Of a stretch of DNA of 37,738 nt, positions 34,466-37,738 are shown piece after piece. Made by a program: the position numbers and the translations under genes. Source of the stretch: Rubellimicrobium roseum (GTDB taxonomy: Bacteria; Pseudomonadota; Alphaproteobacteria; Rhodobacterales; Rhodobacteraceae); contig NZ_VDFV01000039.1 of NCBI RefSeq assembly GCF_006152145.1, positions 1 through 37,738 on the forward strand, read 5' to 3'. A model generated the notes under the pieces. That model did not search any database. It was not told the DNA's origin and saw only the letters and a program-made list of their open reading frames with translations. Numbering within the stretch: the stretch's first letter is position 1; every line of letters begins with the position of its first letter.

Positions 34466-35305
34466 TCAGCGGCCTTTCTTCGCGTGGCGCGAACGAAGGA
34501 TGAGCTTCGCGGACGCCTTGTTCGGGTTGCGGGTGCGGTTGCCCTTGGTGCCCTTGCCCCAGGGCGTCACGGGGTGACGGCCACCGGAGGTCCGGCCCTC
34601 ACCACCACCATGCGGGTGGTCGATGGGGTTCATGGAAACGCCGCGAACGGTCGGGCGAATGCCGAGATGGCGGTTCCGGCCGGCCTTGCCCATGTTCTGG
34701 TTCGAGTTGTCGGGGTTCGACACCGCACCGATCGTGGCCATGCATTCCTGGCGCACCGCGCGGAGCTCGCCCGAGGACAGGCGGATCTGCGCGTAGCCGC
34801 CGTCGCGGCCGACGAACTGGGCGTAGGTGCCGGCGGCGCGGGCGATCTGGCCACCCTTGCCGGCCTTCATCTCGACGTTGTGGACGATCGTGCCGATCGG
34901 CATGCCCGAGAAGGGCATCGCGTTGCCGGGCTTCACGTCGACCTTGGTGCCGGCGACGACGGTGTCACCCACCGCGAGGCGCTGCGGCGCGAGGATGTAG
35001 GCCTGCTCGCCGTCATTGTAGCGGATGAGGGCGATGAACGCGGTCCGGTTGGGATCGTACTCGATCCGCTCCACGGTCGCGGGAACGTCGAACTTGCGAC
35101 GCTTGAAATCGACGACGCGGTAGAGGCGCTTGGCGCCGCCACCCTTGTGCCACATCGTGATCCGCCCGGTGTTGTTCCGGCCGCCGGTCTTGTGCAGACC
35201 TTCGGTGAGCGCCTTGACGGGGCGCCCCTTCCAGAGCTCCGAACGGTCGATCAGAACCAGCCCACGCTGGCCAGGCGTCGTCGGCTTGTACGACTTGAGT
35301 GCCAT
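34466..35305 (-). CDS. rplB: 50S ribosomal protein L2
   Basis: This 279-residue protein near the peptidyl transferase centre opens [40 protein letters not shown] and the catalytic-centre loop [18 protein letters not shown] with its conserved His follow, and [19 protein letters not shown] ends it. A 130-base gap with a hairpin separates it from rplW. Confidence 0.98.
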   Translation of the reverse strand: MALKSYKPTTPGQRGLVLIDRSELWKGRPVKALTEGLHKTGGRNNTGRITMWHKGGGAKRLYRVVDFKRRKFDVPATVERIEYDPNRTAFIALIRYNDGEQAYILAPQRLAVGDTVVAGTKVDVKPGNAMPFSGMPIGTIVHNVEMKAGKGGQIARAAGTYAQFVGRDGGYAQIRLSSGELRAVRQECMATIGAVSNPDNSNQNMGKAGRNRHLGIRPTVRGVSMNPIDHPHGGGEGRTSGGRHPVTPWGKGTKGNRTRNPNKASAKLILRSRHAKKGR

Positions 35306-35394
35306 GCTTTCTGTCTTCCGTCTGCTTGGCGAACCGTTGCCGGTCCGTCCGTGATGGATAGGGCCCCGAAGGTCCCCGACTCTTCCAAAGACGA

Positions 35395-35417
35395 GGCCCC
35401 AGGTGTTGCCCGGGGCC
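35395..35417 (-). terminator. Terminator-like hairpin between rplW and rplB
   Basis: On the minus strand GGCCCCGGG pairs with CCTGGGGCC (one G-U pair) around a five-base loop, about 20 bases after the rplW stop, and is followed by TCGTCTTTGG. The interrupted T run suggests partial termination. I see no good promoter after it. Confidence 0.5.
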
Positions 35418-35435
35418 GGTCAGTGGTGGGGTCCC

Positions 35436-35735
35436 TTACGCGAGACCGGTGGTCACGTCAATGGCGTGGCCCTCTTCGAGGGTCACATAGGCCTTCTTGA
35501 CGTCGTTGCGCGTCCCGGGGCGGCCCCGGAAGCGCTTGTTCTTGCCCTTGGTCACGACGGTGTTCACCGCCTTGACCTTGACGCCGAAGAGCGCCTCGAC
35601 CGCTTCCTTGATCAGCGGCTTGGTGGCGTCGGCCGACACCTCGAAGACGACCGCGTTCGCTTCCGACGCGAGCGTGGCCTTCTCGGTGATGATCGGACGA
35701 CGGATCACGTCGTACTGCGCGGGGGTCGCGGTCAT
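35436..35735 (-). CDS. rplW: 50S ribosomal protein L23
   Basis: This 99-residue exit-tunnel protein is the docking site for trigger factor and signal recognition particle. [40 protein letters not shown] and [15 protein letters not shown] identify it. The start overlaps the rplD stop by four bases. Confidence 0.97.
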   Translation of the reverse strand: MTATPAQYDVIRRPIITEKATLASEANAVVFEVSADATKPLIKEAVEALFGVKVKAVNTVVTKGKNKRFRGRPGTRNDVKKAYVTLEEGHAIDVTTGLA

Positions 35736-36349
35736 TTCAGGCGGGCCTCCAGGGCTTCGACCCCGGCGCGCGTGAGCACGAGCGTGTCACGGCGCAGGAT
35801 GTCGTAGACGTTGGCGCCGATGGCCGGCAGCACGTCCAGGGTCTCGATGTTGCGCGCGGCGCGGGCAAAGCCCTCGTTCACGGCCGCGTCGATCACCAGG
35901 GCGCGCTTCCAGCCCAGCGACTCGACCTGCTTGGCCAGCACCCGGGTCTTGGCCTCGGCCAGGTCCAGGTTCTCGACCACGACCAGTTCGCCGGCGCGGG
36001 CCTTGGCGGACAGGGCGTGCATCAGGCCGAGCTTGCGGAATTTCTTGTTGAGGTCATGGGCGTGGCTGCGGGGCTTGGGGCCCTTGTAGATGCCGCCGTG
36101 ACGGAAGATCGGCGCGCCCTTGTCCCCGTGGCGGGCGCCACCGGTGCCTTTCTGGCGGTAGATCTTCTTGGTCGAGTAGCTGACCTCGGACCGGCCCAGG
36201 GTGGAGTGGGTCCCCTGCTGCTGGCGGGCGCGCTGCCAGCGCACGACGCGGTGCAGGATGTCGGCGCGCGGCTCGAGGCCGAAGATCGCGTCGTCCAGCT
36301 CCACGGTGCCCGACTGCTCGCCGGTGAGCGTGATGGCTTGGGCCTGCAT
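35732..36349 (-). CDS. rplD: 50S ribosomal protein L4
   Basis: This 205-residue protein lines the exit tunnel and in gammaproteobacteria autoregulates the S10 operon. That control is not assumed here. The tunnel loop [20 protein letters not shown] is conserved, and [20 protein letters not shown] and LALD-type helices follow. The ATG overlaps the rplC stop. Confidence 0.98.
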   Translation of the reverse strand: MQAQAITLTGEQSGTVELDDAIFGLEPRADILHRVVRWQRARQQQGTHSTLGRSEVSYSTKKIYRQKGTGGARHGDKGAPIFRHGGIYKGPKPRSHAHDLNKKFRKLGLMHALSAKARAGELVVVENLDLAEAKTRVLAKQVESLGWKRALVIDAAVNEGFARAARNIETLDVLPAIGANVYDILRRDTLVLTRAGVEALEARLK

Positions 36350-37206
36350 CAGTCCTTGCTCCCCTCTTGGGCGGCGGCGTCGTCGCCGGCCGGAGCTTCG
36401 TTGGCAGCCGCGGCTTCGGCGGCCTCGATGGCGGCCTGCTCGGCTTCGGCGGCGGCGCGCGCGGCGGCTTCCGCCTCGGCGGCGGCCTGGGCGGCGGCCT
36501 CCTCGGCGAGGCGCTTGGCCTCACGCTCGGCCGAGCGCAGCGCGGCCGGGAAGATCAGGTTCTCGGGCGCGGGCTTCTTGACCGCGTCCTTGACGGTGAC
36601 CCAGCCGCCCTTGTTGCCCGGCACGGCGCCCTTGACCATCACGAGGCCCCGGTCGGTGTCGATGCGGACGACCTGCAGGTTCTGCGTGGTCACGCGGGTG
36701 GTCCCCATGTGACCGGCCATCTTCTTGCCCTTGAACACCTTGCCGGGGTCCTGGCACTGGCCGGTCGAGCCGTGCGAGCGGTGCGAGACCGACACGCCGT
36801 GCGAGGCCCGGAGGCCGCCGAAGTTGTGCCGCTTCATGGCACCGGCGAAGCCCTTGCCGATCGACGTGCCGGACACGTCGACGTACTGGCCGGGGAAGTA
36901 GTGGGCCGCGATGATCTCCTCGCCCACGCCGATCAGGTTCGCGGGATCGACCCGGAACTCGACGATCTTGCGCTTGGGCTCGACGCCGGCCTTGGCGAAG
37001 TGGCCGCGCATCGGTTGGGAGGTGCGGGTGGCCTTGGCGGCGCCGGCGCCGAGCTGGACGGCGGAGTAGCCATCCGTCTCGACCGTGCGCTGGGCCACAA
37101 CCTGAACGTTGTCGAGCTGGAGAACGGTCACAGGAACCTGCTTGCCGTCTTCCAGGAAGAGGCGGGTCATGCCCACCTTCTTTGCGATGATGCCCGAACG
37201 AAGCAT
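36349..37206 (-). CDS. rplC: 50S ribosomal protein L3 with long Ala/Glu-rich tail
   Basis: This 285-residue protein is needed for early 50S assembly. The globular fold covers about residues 1-215, with [40 protein letters not shown] and the peptidyl-transferase loop [20 protein letters not shown], which includes the Gln methylated by PrmB in E. coli. From about residue 221 a tail of 65 residues follows, almost all Ala, Glu, Arg and Lys, likely a long helix or coiled coil. Ordinary bacterial L3 ends near residue 210. The ATG at 37206 has GAGG eight bases upstream. An in-frame GTG three codons earlier is less likely. Confidence 0.97.
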   Translation of the reverse strand: MLRSGIIAKKVGMTRLFLEDGKQVPVTVLQLDNVQVVAQRTVETDGYSAVQLGAGAAKATRTSQPMRGHFAKAGVEPKRKIVEFRVDPANLIGVGEEIIAAHYFPGQYVDVSGTSIGKGFAGAMKRHNFGGLRASHGVSVSHRSHGSTGQCQDPGKVFKGKKMAGHMGTTRVTTQNLQVVRIDTDRGLVMVKGAVPGNKGGWVTVKDAVKKPAPENLIFPAALRSAEREAKRLAEEAAAQAAAEAEAAARAAAEAEQAAIEAAEAAAANEAPAGDDAAAQEGSKD

Positions 37207-37216
37207 GTCAGCCACC

Positions 37217-37531
37217 TCAGACCTTGATCTCGACGTCCACGCCCGCGGCGAGGTCGAGCTTCATCAGCGCGTCCACGGTCTGCGGGGTGGGATCCACGAT
37301 GTCCAGGAGCCGCTTGTGGGTGCGGATCTCGAACTGGTCGCGGGACTTCTTGTCGATGTGGGGGCCGCGCAGCACCGTGAACTTCTCGATCTTGTTCGGA
37401 AGCGGGATGGGGCCGCGGACGTTGGCGCCGGTGCGCTTGGCGGTCGACACGATCTCGGCAGTGCTGGCATCCAGCACGCGGTAGTCGAACGCCTTCAGGC
37501 GAATGCGGATGGTCTGGCTCTGGGCGGCCAT
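37217..37531 (-). CDS. rpsJ: 30S ribosomal protein S10
   Basis: This 104-residue protein heads the S10 operon and in E. coli also joins transcription antitermination as Nus[21 protein letters not shown] and [20 protein letters not shown] are signatures, with [20 protein letters not shown] after them. The start at 37531 follows GAAAGGCAG. The upstream in-frame extension is not L-protein-like and crosses the tuf terminator, so it is rejected. Confidence 0.98.
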   Translation of the reverse strand: MAAQSQTIRIRLKAFDYRVLDASTAEIVSTAKRTGANVRGPIPLPNKIEKFTVLRGPHIDKKSRDQFEIRTHKRLLDIVDPTPQTVDALMKLDLAAGVDVEIKV

Positions 37532-37625
37532 GGATCTGCCTTTCGGGCTCAATAACGGTCGAGAGGTGAACCGGCGGAATTGCCGGGCCACGTCGGACCG
37601 GTCGGCACGTACAATCGTAAATGCT

Positions 37626-37652
37626 GAGGGCGCGCGTCTAGCGCGCGCCCTC
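37626..37652 (-). terminator. Hairpin after tuf (candidate terminator)
   Basis: GAGGGCGCGCG and CGCGCGCCCTC form a perfect 11-bp stem around a five-base loop, 18 bases after the tuf stop. The minus strand continues AGCATTTACG, a weak T run. The right arm overlaps a candidate promoter. Confidence 0.6.
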
Positions 37653-37663
37653 AACGAAGTCAA
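37635..37663 (-). promoter_or_regulatory. Candidate promoter of the S10 operon
   Basis: On the minus strand CGCTTGACT gives TTGACT (37658-37663), followed after 17 bases by TAGACG (37635-37640). The start would be near 37628, leaving a leader of about 95 bases before rpsJ. The -10 lies inside the hairpin after tuf. Confidence 0.5.
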
Positions 37664-37670
37664 GCGAGGA

Positions 37671-37738
37671 TCAGGCGATGATCTTGGACACCACGCCGGC
37701 GCCGACGGTGCGGCCGCCTTCGCGGATGGCGAAGCGCA
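37671..37738 (-). CDS. tuf: Elongation factor Tu, C-terminal end (5' part outside window)
   Basis: The minus strand at the right edge encodes [20 protein letters not shown] and a final Ala before TGA. This is the nearly invariant C-terminus of EF-Tu. Only the last 22 codons are present. EF-Tu delivers aminoacyl-tRNA to the ribosome. Its place directly upstream of rpsJ matches the str-S10 order. Confidence 0.95.
   Translation of the reverse strand, partial: RFAIREGGRTVGAGVVSKIIA

Overview
This is a GC-rich chromosomal window that reads as an alphaproteobacterium of the Rhodobacteraceae (Rhodobacterales). The inference rests on gene content and order. There is an amino-acid ABC transporter of the bztABCD/aapJQMP type, an ATP12-type F1-ATPase assembly chaperone, DnaE2, an Ala/Glu-rich tail on ribosomal protein L3, and tuf directly upstream of the S10 cluster. 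Species cannot be named from the sequence alone.

Layout. Positions 1-3622 (+ strand) hold the 3' end of dnaE2, a secreted SleB-like cell-wall hydrolase and a YihY/BrkB membrane protein. Two long stretches without convincing genes (696-1461 and 2239-2755) separate them. Positions 3811-5436 (- strand) hold tRNA-Arg(ACG) and an orphan membrane histidine kinase. From 5547 a + strand block starts at a strong promoter: rpmH, rnpA, yidD and ttcA, then an EAL-type c-di-GMP phosphodiesterase with a degenerate GGDEF domain. A second + strand block, yidC-yihA-argB-(QueG-like ferredoxin)-sixA-nfi, is tightly packed with overlapping stops and starts. It ends tail-to-tail against the bzt operon, and both stop codons lie in the same four bases CTAG.

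Everything from 14324 to the right end is on the - strand. First comes bztABCD (uptake of glutamate, glutamine, aspartate and asparagine). Next is a housekeeping block of ATP12, an RluA-family pseudouridine synthase, the CrcB fluoride channel and RarA. The last 15 kb is the full S10-spc-alpha ribosomal cluster, reading tuf(partial)-rpsJ-rplC-rplD-rplW-rplB-rpsS-rplV-rpsC-rplP-rpmC-rpsQ-rplN-rplX-rplE-rpsN-rpsH-rplF-rplR-rpsE-rpmD-rplO-secY-adk-rpsM-rpsK-rpoA-rplQ, closed by a clear intrinsic terminator.

The window is mostly core genome and I see no defence island, CRISPR array, prophage or intact transposon. The most interesting material is regulatory. Most of the longer gaps in the ribosomal cluster carry a GC-rich hairpin. 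At several of them a terminator-like hairpin is paired with a plausible -35/-10 pair at 17-bp spacing, which suggests the cluster is split into several transcription units. The candidate promoters share a -10 element without the final T. Other points worth a look are the undefined start of rnpA, the c-di-GMP phosphodiesterase inserted in the rpmH-rnpA-yidD-yidC neighbourhood, the compact QueG-like iron-sulfur protein, and a 10-bp direct repeat beside the tRNA-Arg 3' end.
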